40,489 nucleotides of DNA, taken from NCBI GenBank assembly GCA_938007995.1, contig CALLLW010000032.1:1-40489 (forward strand), in the 5' to 3' direction. The notes under the pieces are model-generated. The model was not told the DNA's origin and did not search any database. It saw only the letters and a program-made list of their open reading frames with translations. A program made the position numbers and the translations under genes. Shown one piece after another: positions 7,963 to 16,377 of the stretch. How positions within the stretch are numbered: position 1 is the first letter of the stretch; each line of letters starts with the position of its first letter. This DNA comes from an uncultured Granulosicoccaceae bacterium. GTDB taxonomy: Bacteria > Pseudomonadota > Gammaproteobacteria > Granulosicoccales > Granulosicoccaceae.

Positions 7963-7975
7963 TGTAAGATCTACA
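7963..7975. promoter_or_regulatory. TGTA-N5-TACA palindrome upstream of HVA1 gene
   Basis: TGTAAGATCTACA, an exact member of the recurrent motif. It ends 65 bases before the start codon of the HVA1 gene at 7897. Confidence 0.55.
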
Positions 7976-8025
7976 AGGGTCAGGCTGATAATCTTGTCAT
8001 GCCGGTGTGCTTCTTAATGGTGTAG

Positions 8026-8274
8026 CGATACCAGTTCGCCAACGATGCCACGGTCCAATGCGCGTCCTGGTGTGGCGACTGGAATAACAAGCGCCGATAC
8101 GGTGGACGCAGAAACCCGGGTATCAGCGCACCAGTGTTTTGGTTTCAAGATGACGTTGCCGTGCCGCCCTCTTCCGGACATTTTACCGGCGGAAACACGA
8201 TAAAGGAAAAATACACTGAGCGGCTATTTTTGACCGGCCCTGTTTGTGTAATCGAAGTGCCGCGTAATGCTTAA
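8026..8274 (+). pseudogene. Possible 3' gene remnant, family unknown
   Basis: An open frame of 82 sense codons follows a TAG at 8023-8025 and ends at TAA 8272-8274, with no usable start codon. The C-terminal part (FWFQDDVAVPPSSGHFTGGN and RLFLTGPVCVIEVPRNA) reads like real protein. I do not recognise it. It may be the end of a gene whose 5' part is missing; a chance frame cannot be excluded. Confidence 0.28.
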
Positions 8275-8329
8275 AGCGCACTTGATTTGACCTGTCGCGA
8301 TGAAAGACGACAGTTATATGGTTCACTAG

Positions 8330-9634
8330 CTAAGAGGCAGTGGGGTTTTTTGCAGCTGCTCGCTCGTAGGCATTCGGGTTGGTGATAATGCGCGCTGTAT
8401 TTTGCCCCGTAAAGTATGACCACAGCCAACTCCAGGTAACTGCGATACGGCTGCGGTTGCCGATCAGAAACCAGATATGTGCAAATCCCCACGTCCACCA
8501 GGCTATCGGGCCTTTTAGTTTAAAAAAACCAAAGTCCGCTATCGCCGCACGCCGCCCTAGTGTAGCCAGGCTTCCTGCATGACGGTACTCAAACGCCTTG
8601 ATGGTTGTAGTGCCGGATAACCTTTGCCTGATGGCCTTACCCACGTAATTACCCATTTGTTTTGCCGCGGGCGCAATACCGGGAACCGGATTACCCTTTG
8701 AGTCTTTCACCTCCGCTGTATCTCCCACAACAAAAACATCTGCGTGTCCGGGCACGGTTAGATCCGGCAACACAAGTGCCCGACCAGCGCGATCACTCTC
8801 GGCGTTCACCCAGGTTGCTGCGGCAGATGCTTGTACCCCTGCAGCCCATATTACCGACTGACAGGCGATAGCCTGACCATCGATTTCTATCCCGCCTTCT
8901 CTGCAATCAGTTACAGGTTTGCCAAGCATTACTTCAACCCCCAGTTTTGCTAAAGCGTCGGCTGCATAGTCAGAGAGCTTGTCGGGAAAAGCAGACAGCA
9001 CTTTATCACCGGCTTCTATTAGTAGTATGCGCGCTGAGCGTGTATCGATACGTCGAAACTCAGCGGGTAAAACCCGGTGAGCTAACTCTGCAATGATGCC
9101 CGCCAGCTCAACGCCGGTGGGACCTGCCCCGATAACCGCGAATGTTAGACAGGCGCGCTGTTGCTCAGGGTCATCCGCTTTTTCTGCCATCTCAAAGGCA
9201 GTTAAAATGCTTTGCCGTATGGTTGTGGCATCTTCAAGCGTCTTTAAGCCTGGGGCGAATTGTTCCCAATCGGGATTTCCAAAATAGGAATGTCTAGCGC
9301 CTGTTGCCAGTACGAGTGTGTCGTATTGAAGTTTCGTGCCCTCCCCTAATTGCACATGCTTATCTTGTGTATCTACACCGACTACCGTTGCAAGAATAGT
9401 GGTGACCTCTTTCCTGTGGCGAAACAGCCGGCGTAGTGGCCAGGCGATTTGTGACGGCGCGAGAATGGTTGTTGCTGCCTGATAAAGTAACGGTTGAAAC
9501 AAGTGATGATTACACTGATCGATCAGTGTAATTTTTACACCCGATCTGTTCAGTGCTTTTATACACTGAAGGCCCGCAAAACCTCCGCCTACTACCACAA
9601 CCTGATGAGGATTCCCGGCGTCAATATTACCCAT
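8330..9634 (-). CDS. ndh: Type II NADH:quinone oxidoreductase (NDH-2)
   Basis: A 434-residue flavoprotein that oxidises NADH and reduces the quinone pool at the inner face of the cytoplasmic membrane without pumping protons. The FAD-binding GGGFAG motif lies at residues 16-21. HHLFQPLLYQAAT is a characteristic NDH-2 segment, the NADH-binding motif is AVIGAGPTGVELAG (about 165-178), and the second FAD contact is DVFVVGDTAEV. The C-terminal stretch WWTWGFAHIWFLIGNRSR is the amphipathic membrane-anchoring region. Length is normal for the family. No ribosome site is strong, but the N-terminus starts close to the first beta-strand as expected. The gene stands alone; its 3' end follows a small relic. 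Confidence 0.92.
   Translation of the reverse strand: MGNIDAGNPHQVVVVGGGFAGLQCIKALNRSGVKITLIDQCNHHLFQPLLYQAATTILAPSQIAWPLRRLFRHRKEVTTILATVVGVDTQDKHVQLGEGTKLQYDTLVLATGARHSYFGNPDWEQFAPGLKTLEDATTIRQSILTAFEMAEKADDPEQQRACLTFAVIGAGPTGVELAGIIAELAHRVLPAEFRRIDTRSARILLIEAGDKVLSAFPDKLSDYAADALAKLGVEVMLGKPVTDCREGGIEIDGQAIACQSVIWAAGVQASAAATWVNAESDRAGRALVLPDLTVPGHADVFVVGDTAEVKDSKGNPVPGIAPAAKQMGNYVGKAIRQRLSGTTTIKAFEYRHAGSLATLGRRAAIADFGFFKLKGPIAWWTWGFAHIWFLIGNRSRIAVTWSWLWSYFTGQNTARIITNPNAYERAAAKNPTAS
9511..9530. repeat. 20-bp perfect palindrome inside ndh
   Basis: The arms TACACTGATC and GATCAGTGTA are perfectly self-complementary and lie in the codons for Thr-Leu-Ile-Asp near the start of ndh. A TGTA-N5-TACA sequence (9527-9539) overlaps its right end. 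It is probably coincidental coding sequence, but the length of the symmetry is unusual. Confidence 0.5.
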
Positions 9635-9839
9635 TTTTCTGATAGCTCACTGGTGATGTATGGCTATGCAGATCCGCACACCGCATACCCGTATCTATAT
9701 AGTTTAACTGTCTATGCAGGCCGGATTCGAGTGACTTAATTTTCGACTCGCATCTTTATATTTCAGCCCATAATATTTCACCCTATGGTAACAACAATTA
9801 CGATACCCTTCATACGCCTTCGCCTATACTGGATTCCAC

Positions 9840-10619
9840 ATGCTATTAAAAAGCAGTGACGTAAAGAATTTTGCTCAGAAATATTTAATAGCATGCACCA
9901 CTATGCTGATGCCGTTAACAACTGCCATGGCCGCAGAAAATACTGTGAGTCTGCGCCTGTCTGCCGGTAGCAGCTTTCAAAGCAAGAACGATATCCAGAC
10001 ACCTAATTCGGCTGAAGGCACACGATTCTCACTGTTTGACGCTGCCGGTGAAGGTCCTGCAGCAGCTACCCGACTGGAACTCAACTGGCAGTACAAGCCA
10101 CGCCATAATCTACGCATCATGCTGGCACCACTGACCTTTGAAGAGACCATTGAATTTGAACAACCCGTGGCATTTGCCGGTGTGACTTACAGTGCAAACC
10201 AACCACTGGAGGCGAGTTATCAGTTCAATTCATGGCGCGTTGGCTATCACTACAGCGTGATTGAAAATAACAATTTCAACTTGCAGCTAGGTGGCACACT
10301 CAAGGTGCGTGATGCAGAGATTCGGCTCGATCAGGGAGCCACAGCAAGTTCGGACGATGACCTGGGTCTGGTGCCGCTGCTGTATGTGGCGGGAAAATAC
10401 CAGATTAATGACAACTGGATACTCGGTGCCGATCTGGACGGTCTTGCGGGTGGGCCCGGCAGAGCCATTGATATTGGCGTCACTCTGGACTATCAATTTG
10501 CTGACCGGTTTCGCTTAGGTGCAGACCTGCGGATACTCGAAGGTGGTGCAGACGTTGAACAGGTCTTTAACTTTGCCCAGTTCAACTCCCTGGCTTTAGC
10601 ACTGTCAGCCGTGTTTTAA
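9840..10619 (+). CDS. Exported outer-membrane beta-barrel protein
   Basis: A 259-residue protein with a signal peptide over residues 1-31 (hydrophobic core LIACTTMLMPLTTA, cleavage after AMA). The mature protein consists of alternating beta-strands (ATRLELNWQYKPRHNLRIML, FNSWRVGYHYSVI, FNLQLGGTLKVRDAEI, AIDIGVTLDYQFADRFRLGA) and ends ALSAVF, with the terminal Phe used for outer-membrane assembly. The size suits a 10- to 12-stranded barrel. I recognise no specific family; a lipid-modifying or small-solute barrel are both possible. It is a single gene, divergent from ndh across about 200 bases that hold no other recognisable feature. Confidence 0.75.
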   Translation: MLLKSSDVKNFAQKYLIACTTMLMPLTTAMAAENTVSLRLSAGSSFQSKNDIQTPNSAEGTRFSLFDAAGEGPAAATRLELNWQYKPRHNLRIMLAPLTFEETIEFEQPVAFAGVTYSANQPLEASYQFNSWRVGYHYSVIENNNFNLQLGGTLKVRDAEIRLDQGATASSDDDLGLVPLLYVAGKYQINDNWILGADLDGLAGGPGRAIDIGVTLDYQFADRFRLGADLRILEGGADVEQVFNFAQFNSLALALSAVF

Positions 10620-10761
10620 ATGGTTGGTTCAGTGCAAAATACGGCCTGAGTGTTAAGTATCCGTGCTCTGTTTTAAAGAAATGCTATGTAGCGATTGTTG
10701 ATGTAATCGAGCTGCTTGTGTTGTGAACCATGCTCTCTGTAAAACCTTTTTTGCCCTGGCA

Positions 10762-13047
10762 CTAGTTCGACGTCACCTTCTCACTGCCCAGAATAAAATA
10801 AAACGTGCTGCCAATATTTGGTGCCGAAGACACCCACAAATGGCCGTCGTGATATTCCACAATTCGTTGGGCAATCGACAGGCCGATACCATTTCCGCCG
10901 CCGTATTCGCTACGCGGGTGAACGCGTTTAAATAGCTTGAAGATATCATTGACATGTTCGTCTGATATACCGATGCCGTTATCCTTGACGTACAGTATAA
11001 CGTCACCCGCCGAGTACACGTAATCAGCCATGTCATCACAATCATCAGGCAAGGTGTTAAGCGCTCCGATCTCCACCCATGGATCATTCTGAGAGGAATA
11101 TTTAATCGCATTGGTCAGTAAATTTTGAAACACCTGTGTGAGCAAGGTCTCGTCTACCCACGCGTCAGGTAACGCCGACTGACGGCGCACTTCGACCGTA
11201 GACTCGCTGAGCATATGATCGATGGCGAGCAAGGCTGCATCAAGCAATGGATCAAGTGGCTGCAATTTGCGGACAGTCGAGCTCGACCCGACTTCGGAAA
11301 ATGTCAAAAGCGCATTGGTGAGATCGTGTCCGCGTTTCGCCAATGAATCAATCACTGAGAACTTGCGCCGCATTTCCTCACTCAGGTCAGTGGCGTGATC
11401 TTCCTCAAAAAAAGAAATGTAGTTGCCGATGCCGCGCAGGGGTTCTTTCAGATCGTGGGCTGCCGTCTCTGCGAAGGTTTGCAGATTTTTGTTGCTACGT
11501 TTCAATTTTTCGTTGAGCCCGGCTACCTCTTTTGTCCAGTCGACTATCACGTGAAGAATGGTCCGGCGTAACGTGTGAGCAACACTGACTTCCATGGATG
11601 ACCATTCCTGACTTTCATCAGCAACCTCTTGAACCCAGGCGGCAAACGAAGTCCGTGGCCTTAACTGGTTGGGGCTCGCTGCTCGGGTCACGTTCTTGTT
11701 CGGATCCCCGCCCCAGGTCACCGTGTGCATAATCTGCTGTCGGAAACAAAGCAGGAATTGTTTTCTGGCACGTGACACTTCAATCGCTAACACGCCGCGC
11801 AGTTCGTTGTCCCATTGTCTTGCCGCGGGGTAGCGTTCAACCAGCCTGTTGGTAGCAAAGACTTCTGAATCATCGTTTTCAACCAGCCAGTCTACAAAGT
11901 CGCGTATTTGAATATTGCTCGGTAGCAGACCCACCTTGGAAATGAGATCACCAGTAATCGACGCAGCACCGTCTGCATTCACAAGGTCACTCAGATTAGG
12001 CAGGTATCGAAATGCGCCGTCGATGAACGGCAGAGTATTGGCCATGAAAGCGATGAGCTGTCTTTCGATATCCTGAAGTCGTACCAATTCTCTGCTGTGT
12101 TCTGCTTCTTCGAGTTGCAGCAACATCAATGAGAAGGTCGTACCCAGTAACTCACAGGCTTTACGGGAGCGATAGTCGAAGTACCTGGGCGTCTTGTGAT
12201 GGCACGCGATCAATCCCCACAGTGCATCACCGTCCATTAATGAAATTGACATGGAGGAGCCGACTCCCATGTTCTCAAGATACTCTAAATGCACAGGCGA
12301 AACAGAGCGTAACTGACTTGATGAAAGATCGATTGCGTCACTCCGCAAAGTATCGGCACACAACGCAACCGGGGTGTACTTGCTTGCGGCAATGTGTCTG
12401 ATAGGATTCTCGCGGTATAGTGCTCTCGCTTGCTTCGGGATGTCAGATTCCGGAAAGTGCAGTCCCAGATAGGACTCCCAACCATCCACGATCGATTCAG
12501 CAATCACTTCGCCGTGAAAATCCGCATGAAATCGATAGACCATGATGCGATCAAAACCGGTGACCTTCCGCACTTCCCGCACGACAGCATTCGCAAGATC
12601 GCTAACGTTCTTCTGCCGTCCTAGACGTGCCAGTATGCTCTGTACAGCGAGGATATCGATATCCGGTGTGTGAGACAGTGCGCCCGCCGTTCGTGCATTG
12701 TCTAGTTCAATCAGGACCTGGTTTCCCGTCGAACAGACTCTGCAGTCGACAATTATCTCTCCGTTTTTTGCGTTGACCGTTAACTCCGCTGCACCTTCCT
12801 CTTCGCCATCGACCAGCAGTTCAATAATCTCATGTACCTGCTCATAAGCACCGCGGGGAAATATTTCCGAGAGCGTTGCACCAATGCAAGACTCCACAGT
12901 ACGACCAAGAAATTCCAACACATTTTCGCTTACCACTTCCACTTGCAGGTGTGGTTTATTTACCAGGAAGAGCACTCCATGGGGTTGAATTGCTCCCGGC
13001 GTGCGGATGGGTTCATCCGCACAGCTGCTAATATCAGACTCATTCAT
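10762..13047 (-). CDS. bphP: Bacteriophytochrome histidine kinase
   Basis: A 761-residue red/far-red photoreceptor kinase in the order PAS-GAF-PHY-HisKA-ATPase. Cys9 lies in the N-terminal segment where bacteriophytochromes attach biliverdin, followed by DEPIRTPGAIQPHG. The GAF domain has the PxSDIP motif (Asp202) and His253 in VHLEYLENMGV, both chromophore contacts. The PHY tongue carries PRTSF at 464-468. HisKA has His531 in ETAAHDLKEPL, and the ATPase domain has NLLTNAIKYS, DNGIGI and NGIGLSIA. It is cytosolic, with no membrane segment. Its start overlaps the stop of the upstream heme oxygenase gene by one base, coupling chromophore and receptor production. Likely phospho-receivers are the proteins at 13838-14269 and 14266-15465. 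Confidence 0.95.
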   Translation of the reverse strand: MNESDISSCADEPIRTPGAIQPHGVLFLVNKPHLQVEVVSENVLEFLGRTVESCIGATLSEIFPRGAYEQVHEIIELLVDGEEEGAAELTVNAKNGEIIVDCRVCSTGNQVLIELDNARTAGALSHTPDIDILAVQSILARLGRQKNVSDLANAVVREVRKVTGFDRIMVYRFHADFHGEVIAESIVDGWESYLGLHFPESDIPKQARALYRENPIRHIAASKYTPVALCADTLRSDAIDLSSSQLRSVSPVHLEYLENMGVGSSMSISLMDGDALWGLIACHHKTPRYFDYRSRKACELLGTTFSLMLLQLEEAEHSRELVRLQDIERQLIAFMANTLPFIDGAFRYLPNLSDLVNADGAASITGDLISKVGLLPSNIQIRDFVDWLVENDDSEVFATNRLVERYPAARQWDNELRGVLAIEVSRARKQFLLCFRQQIMHTVTWGGDPNKNVTRAASPNQLRPRTSFAAWVQEVADESQEWSSMEVSVAHTLRRTILHVIVDWTKEVAGLNEKLKRSNKNLQTFAETAAHDLKEPLRGIGNYISFFEEDHATDLSEEMRRKFSVIDSLAKRGHDLTNALLTFSEVGSSSTVRKLQPLDPLLDAALLAIDHMLSESTVEVRRQSALPDAWVDETLLTQVFQNLLTNAIKYSSQNDPWVEIGALNTLPDDCDDMADYVYSAGDVILYVKDNGIGISDEHVNDIFKLFKRVHPRSEYGGGNGIGLSIAQRIVEYHDGHLWVSSAPNIGSTFYFILGSEKVTSN

Positions 13048-13655
13048 CAGGTGCGTTGGTCCACTTGTGCAGCAGCGTTTGAAAAGCAGGAGATCAAGAA
13101 CCCGAACAGACGCTGTGCGCCATCCGTGATGTCATCGTGTTGCTGGTTGCTGTATCGCTGACCATCCAGACAGGCTTTAAATTCAGCCCACTTCACGTTG
13201 GCAGGATTTTCTCCCATACGAAAAAAGTTCAGCGGCGATTTCACACACTCACCCCAGCTGGAATTATTGATGTGCTGCAACATAATCCTGCCGCCGAAGG
13301 TCGACCCCTCAACGACGTAGCGCATACCCACACGTTGCATAGGCGAGCCATTCAGTATCGGGTTGCTGAGCTTTTCCGGCGTGTCTATGGTCAGGGTGTC
13401 ACTGTGACCGAGTGCGGCCAGGTCTGTCCCAAGTAACGGATACCGGCGTACATAATCCGGTACTCCAACAAGCTTGTGCGTGGTGTCAGACAGTACGGGG
13501 TCTATGATCTGGTAAGCTGACTGGAATGTTTTGAGCAGTTGGCTCAGGTCGCGCACGCTGGCCAGCTTGTCCGGCAATCCGGTCACCCGCTCCAGCTCCT
13601 CATGCAATGGCATGGAAGCACGGCGTAACCTGGCGCTGAATTCTGAGCTACTCAT
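13047..13655 (-). CDS. bphO: Biliverdin-producing heme oxygenase
   Basis: A 202-residue bacterial heme oxygenase that opens heme to biliverdin, iron and CO, supplying the chromophore for the phytochrome encoded next to it. The proximal heme ligand is His18 in SMPLHEEL. The distal helix with the flexible glycines is seen in RYVVEGSTFGGRIML, matching the family's YxxEGSxxGG pattern. Length is normal. The stop codon overlaps the bphP ATG by one base. The region before it (13656-13837) contains a four-unit 15-bp tandem repeat, so this pair may also have its own promoter besides read-through from the response regulator genes. Confidence 0.93.
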   Translation of the reverse strand: MSSSEFSARLRRASMPLHEELERVTGLPDKLASVRDLSQLLKTFQSAYQIIDPVLSDTTHKLVGVPDYVRRYPLLGTDLAALGHSDTLTIDTPEKLSNPILNGSPMQRVGMRYVVEGSTFGGRIMLQHINNSSWGECVKSPLNFFRMGENPANVKWAEFKACLDGQRYSNQQHDDITDGAQRLFGFLISCFSNAAAQVDQRT

Positions 13656-13761
13656 CGGTGACCATTGGGTTCTCGCTAACTTTTACAAACTCAAGGGGAT
13701 TGACAGGGTGATGCTTGTAATCAGTGTGTTGCCAACGCGTGTTACCAACACTTTTTTCCCT

Positions 13762-13821
13762 GTACAACCAATCATGGTACAACCAATCATGGTACAACCG
13801 ATCACGGTACAACCAACGGCG
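13762..13821. repeat. 15-bp tandem repeat, four units
   Basis: GTACAACCAATCATG occurs twice exactly (13762-13776, 13777-13791), then twice with changes (13792-13806, 13807-13821). It lies in the 182-base gap between the response regulator gene and bphO. Copy number could vary by slippage and alter spacing upstream of bphO. Confidence 0.9.
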
Positions 13822-13837
13822 GCTCTGTACAGAGCTT

Positions 13838-14269
13838 TTAATTTACCAGCTTTGGCATAATAGCGACATCGAACCAATATTGTCGCGTGTAGTGCATCAT
13901 TTCAGTAAGTGTTTCAAAACTAATAGGTTTGCGCATGAAAACATTCGCACCGTACGCATAAACCTTCTCTATATCGATAGGTGAGGTCGCAGAACTTAGC
14001 ACCAGCACCGGTATTGCCTTCAGCCGATCAGATTCCTTGAGACGGCGCAGTACTTCACGCCCGTCAAGTCCTGGAAGGTTTAAATCCAACATGATAATTC
14101 TGGGCAATGGCGGCAACGCATCATCGTCATTTTCAAAGCTGGCGTTCAGGTGTGCCAGCGCAAGATCGCCTGTCTCGAAGTGCTTGATCTCCTCATCTAC
14201 CCCGTTCTTGATGAACGCTCGCATGATGGCTTCTGCATCAACCGCACTGTCTTCTATCAGAAAAATCAT
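13838..14269 (-). CDS. Single-domain response regulator (phytochrome type)
   Basis: A 143-residue receiver-only protein of the CheY/Rcp1 kind often encoded with phytochrome kinases. The pocket is IEDS near the N-terminus, Asp62 in IIMLDLNLPG is the phospho-acceptor, LSSATS supplies the switch Ser, and Lys114 lies in FMRKPISF. A long acidic loop (NDDDALPP) before the Asp strand and the sequence REVLRRLKES are typical of Rcp1-like regulators. No output domain is present, so it probably relays phosphate between proteins. Its start overlaps the stop of the upstream REC-kinase gene by four bases, showing an operon; bphO and bphP follow in the same direction. Confidence 0.92.
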   Translation of the reverse strand: MIFLIEDSAVDAEAIMRAFIKNGVDEEIKHFETGDLALAHLNASFENDDDALPPLPRIIMLDLNLPGLDGREVLRRLKESDRLKAIPVLVLSSATSPIDIEKVYAYGANVFMRKPISFETLTEMMHYTRQYWFDVAIMPKLVN

Positions 14270-15465
14270 AATATAGGCCCCGTAGCATCAGCGCCTGGCA
14301 CACATACCTCTGCCTGAGGATCTAAAGCCTCCAGTGAACCAGACAAAGCAGTAGAGAAAAGTAAAAAGAAGCGTGCGCCCCCCTCGGGCGCGTTATCAGC
14401 CAGAATCTTGCCGCCTATGCGGTCCATGAGTCTTGCGCAAATTGACAGGCCCAGACCGGAGTGCTCTATTTCTCTAGTCGAATTTTCTGTGGCTGCATTG
14501 AGTGTTGAGCCAACTCTCCATAGCGGCGCATACATGTTTTCGCGAACTTCATCGCTCAGCCCCGGGCCGTTGTCTATGACTACCAGGCCGGCATACTCTC
14601 GACTCTCAAGATTATCCACGGCTGGCAGAATGCGCACTTGTGGATTGTCGCTGTCATTATGGCTGACAGCGTTATCAATTAAGTTTTGTAGTACCTCCGT
14701 CACGACTGGTGTATCGGCGATAACAGACGGCAGGCTTTCGCAGTGCACTACGGCGTTCGCATCGGCTAAGCGCGGCTTTAAGGTTCTGACAGTAGTCTGA
14801 ACGGCGCCGTGTAAATCCACCACGGTTCGTTTAAATCGTGCTGCCTCTGAACTTACCAGCCGATGCAGACTTTCAAGCTGGTCTTTCAGTTGACCGTAAG
14901 CGTTTAACGCCACTGGCAGTGATGACGAATTTTGTAAACTGCCGCTGCTGGATATTTCTTCAGCCAGCAGATCCAGATTGAGCCCAAGGGCCGTCAGCGG
15001 GGTTCGCAAGTCGTGAGAAACAGCGTTGACGAAAGTCGTCAGGCCATCCAGTTGTTCCCGACTTTCACGTTCCAGGGCACGGCGCCGGATTGCTTCATGC
15101 ACAGCGCGGCTCAAGCGTTCCGGTGTCAGGTTGCTTTTGGTAATATAGTCATGGGCTCCGAGCTTCATCGCGCTTACGGCCACGTCTTCGTTTCCCTGCC
15201 CGGTGAGTATCACCACCGCAACAGGTACCCGGTTTACGTTGGTTGCTATTCTTTGCATCAGCGCCAGACCGTCAATATCACTGAGCCGGTAATCCAGAAT
15301 AATGCACTCCGGTGACCCGCTGTTGCAGAAATCCTCCGCAGCGCTGGCATCGTGTACCACGTTGATGCTGTCTTGTGACCAGCCCGCACGCTCAAGGAAC
15401 CGTTCAATCGTTTCCGTATCAACCGGATTGTCGTCAACTATTAAAACCCGTGGGCTATTATGCAC
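14266..15465 (-). CDS. REC-histidine kinase (hybrid, N-terminal receiver)
   Basis: A 399-residue cytosolic protein with an N-terminal receiver domain (Asp58 in CIILDYRLSD, Lys110 in YITKSN) joined to a HisKA domain (His151 in NAVSHDLRTPLTAL) and an ATPase domain (NLIDNAVSHND, VIDNGPGLSDE, HSGLGLSICARL). Kinases whose activity is set by their own receiver act in the middle of phosphorelays. Placement at the head of the phytochrome gene run suggests that light-driven phosphorylation of its receiver could switch its kinase. The four-base overlap with the next gene supports co-transcription. A weak TGTAAATAT-type site lies about 55 bases before the start, but its second half is poor. Confidence 0.92.
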   Translation of the reverse strand: MHNSPRVLIVDDNPVDTETIERFLERAGWSQDSINVVHDASAAEDFCNSGSPECIILDYRLSDIDGLALMQRIATNVNRVPVAVVILTGQGNEDVAVSAMKLGAHDYITKSNLTPERLSRAVHEAIRRRALERESREQLDGLTTFVNAVSHDLRTPLTALGLNLDLLAEEISSSGSLQNSSSLPVALNAYGQLKDQLESLHRLVSSEAARFKRTVVDLHGAVQTTVRTLKPRLADANAVVHCESLPSVIADTPVVTEVLQNLIDNAVSHNDSDNPQVRILPAVDNLESREYAGLVVIDNGPGLSDEVRENMYAPLWRVGSTLNAATENSTREIEHSGLGLSICARLMDRIGGKILADNAPEGGARFFLLFSTALSGSLEALDPQAEVCVPGADATGPIL

Positions 15466-15690
15466 CGAAGTGATCCTGCAGAAGCTATGGTTTTGATTCT
15501 ATAGAATTCCGAACAATTTTGTAAATATCCACTTTCATTTACCCGGGGTACTTTGCATGCTTTGACTGGTCACGGCACGGCAATATCAATCATTCCAAAA
15601 GAGGGGTCTAAACGAATTAACTGCAATTCTCAGGCAGAAAAACGGCGCTTTTGTCGATTGACTCATTGGTACCGTTTAGATGTTTCACTA

Positions 15691-15739
15691 CGCTGGCACA
15701 ATGGCACAATGGCACAATGGCAAGCACCCGGTGCCAGCG
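15691..15739. repeat. Tandem repeat within a 9-bp stem-loop
   Basis: CGCTGGCAC (15691-15699) pairs perfectly with GTGCCAGCG (15731-15739). Between and overlapping the left arm, the unit TGGCACAA repeats three times plus a partial copy (15694-15722). The loop length would change with repeat number. The combination of repeat and stem is unusual. Confidence 0.8.
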
Positions 15740-15786
15740 CATTCTCCACCGCATGCAATGCCACCTGATGATAACCATAGATCGAT

Positions 15787-15799
15787 TGTAAAAGCTGCA
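15787..15799. promoter_or_regulatory. Variant TGTA-N5-TGCA palindrome upstream of csbD
   Basis: TGTAAAAGCTGCA, one base off the motif, flanked by GATT and ATC that extend the symmetry (GATTG and CAATC). It ends 112 bases before the csbD start. Confidence 0.35.
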
Positions 15800-15911
15800 A
15801 TCAGCTGCTCTCATACAAACATGTATTTTTTTCAAAACTCGTTAATTTACCAGAGTAGTGATTAATATGTTCATAGCCACAATGTCGTGGTGAAAAGAAT
15901 AGGTACTCAAA

Positions 15912-16109
15912 ATGAATTGGGATCAACTCGAAGGTAACTGGAAACAGATGACCGGAAAAGTTAAGGAGAAGTGGGGTGATTTAACTGACGATGACCTTGA
16001 TCAGGCAGCTGGCAATCGCGAGCAACTCGAAGGTAAAATTCAGGAGCGTTATGGTAAAACCAAGGAAGAGGCCAAAAAGGAAGTAGACGAATTCATCCAG
16101 CATCTGTAA
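15912..16109 (+). CDS. CsbD family stress protein
   Basis: A 65-residue hydrophilic protein that matches the CsbD family end to end: MNWDQLEGNWKQMTGKVKEK, then WGDLTDDDLDQAAGNREQLE and a KIQERYGKTKEEAKKEVDEF tail. CsbD proteins are abundant general-stress proteins (sigma-B controlled in Bacillus; YjbJ in E. coli) of unknown mechanism, predicted to be helical and largely unstructured alone. An AGG about eight bases upstream can serve as the ribosome site. A variant of the recurrent palindrome lies in its control region. It is monocistronic as far as visible, with a hairpin (16119-16145) just after the stop. Confidence 0.95.
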   Translation: MNWDQLEGNWKQMTGKVKEKWGDLTDDDLDQAAGNREQLEGKIQERYGKTKEEAKKEVDEFIQHL

Positions 16110-16118
16110 GGATGCAAT

Positions 16119-16145
16119 CACCTGTGTACACAAGGTGCACAGGTG
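16119..16145 (+). terminator. Weak hairpin after csbD
   Basis: CACCTGTG and CACAGGTG form an 8-bp stem with an 11-base loop beginning 10 bases after the csbD stop. No T-run follows, so factor-independent termination is doubtful. Confidence 0.35.
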
Positions 16146-16377
16146 CCTCCCTCCGCCGGCTCAGGCACTCAAAAAATGTACGGTCACCCTGTGAGCGTCG
16201 TCTCATACCCGGTTAGTGCGTCGATGTTTTTTTGATTTACCCAATGACTATTGAATATCGGGCTATTGATTTTCGGAATTTTGCTTACGGCGGGAGCAAT
16301 TGGTAGAGCACGTTATTTTTATGGAGCTCGCACTACGCCGTATTCAGATTAATTTCACATTAAGTTGCCAACACGAT

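Larger units (their letters stand above)
15466..15911. other. Control region between phytochrome cluster and csbD
   Basis: No gene was found in these 446 bases. The stretch contains an 8-bp tandem repeat enclosed in a perfect 9-bp inverted repeat (15691-15739) and a variant of the recurrent palindrome (15787-15799). It separates the divergent REC-kinase gene and csbD. Confidence 0.6.

Noticed and set aside
15520..15532. Possible motif TGTAAATATCCAC before the REC-kinase gene
   Set aside because: The second half-site is poor, so it was not listed as a site.
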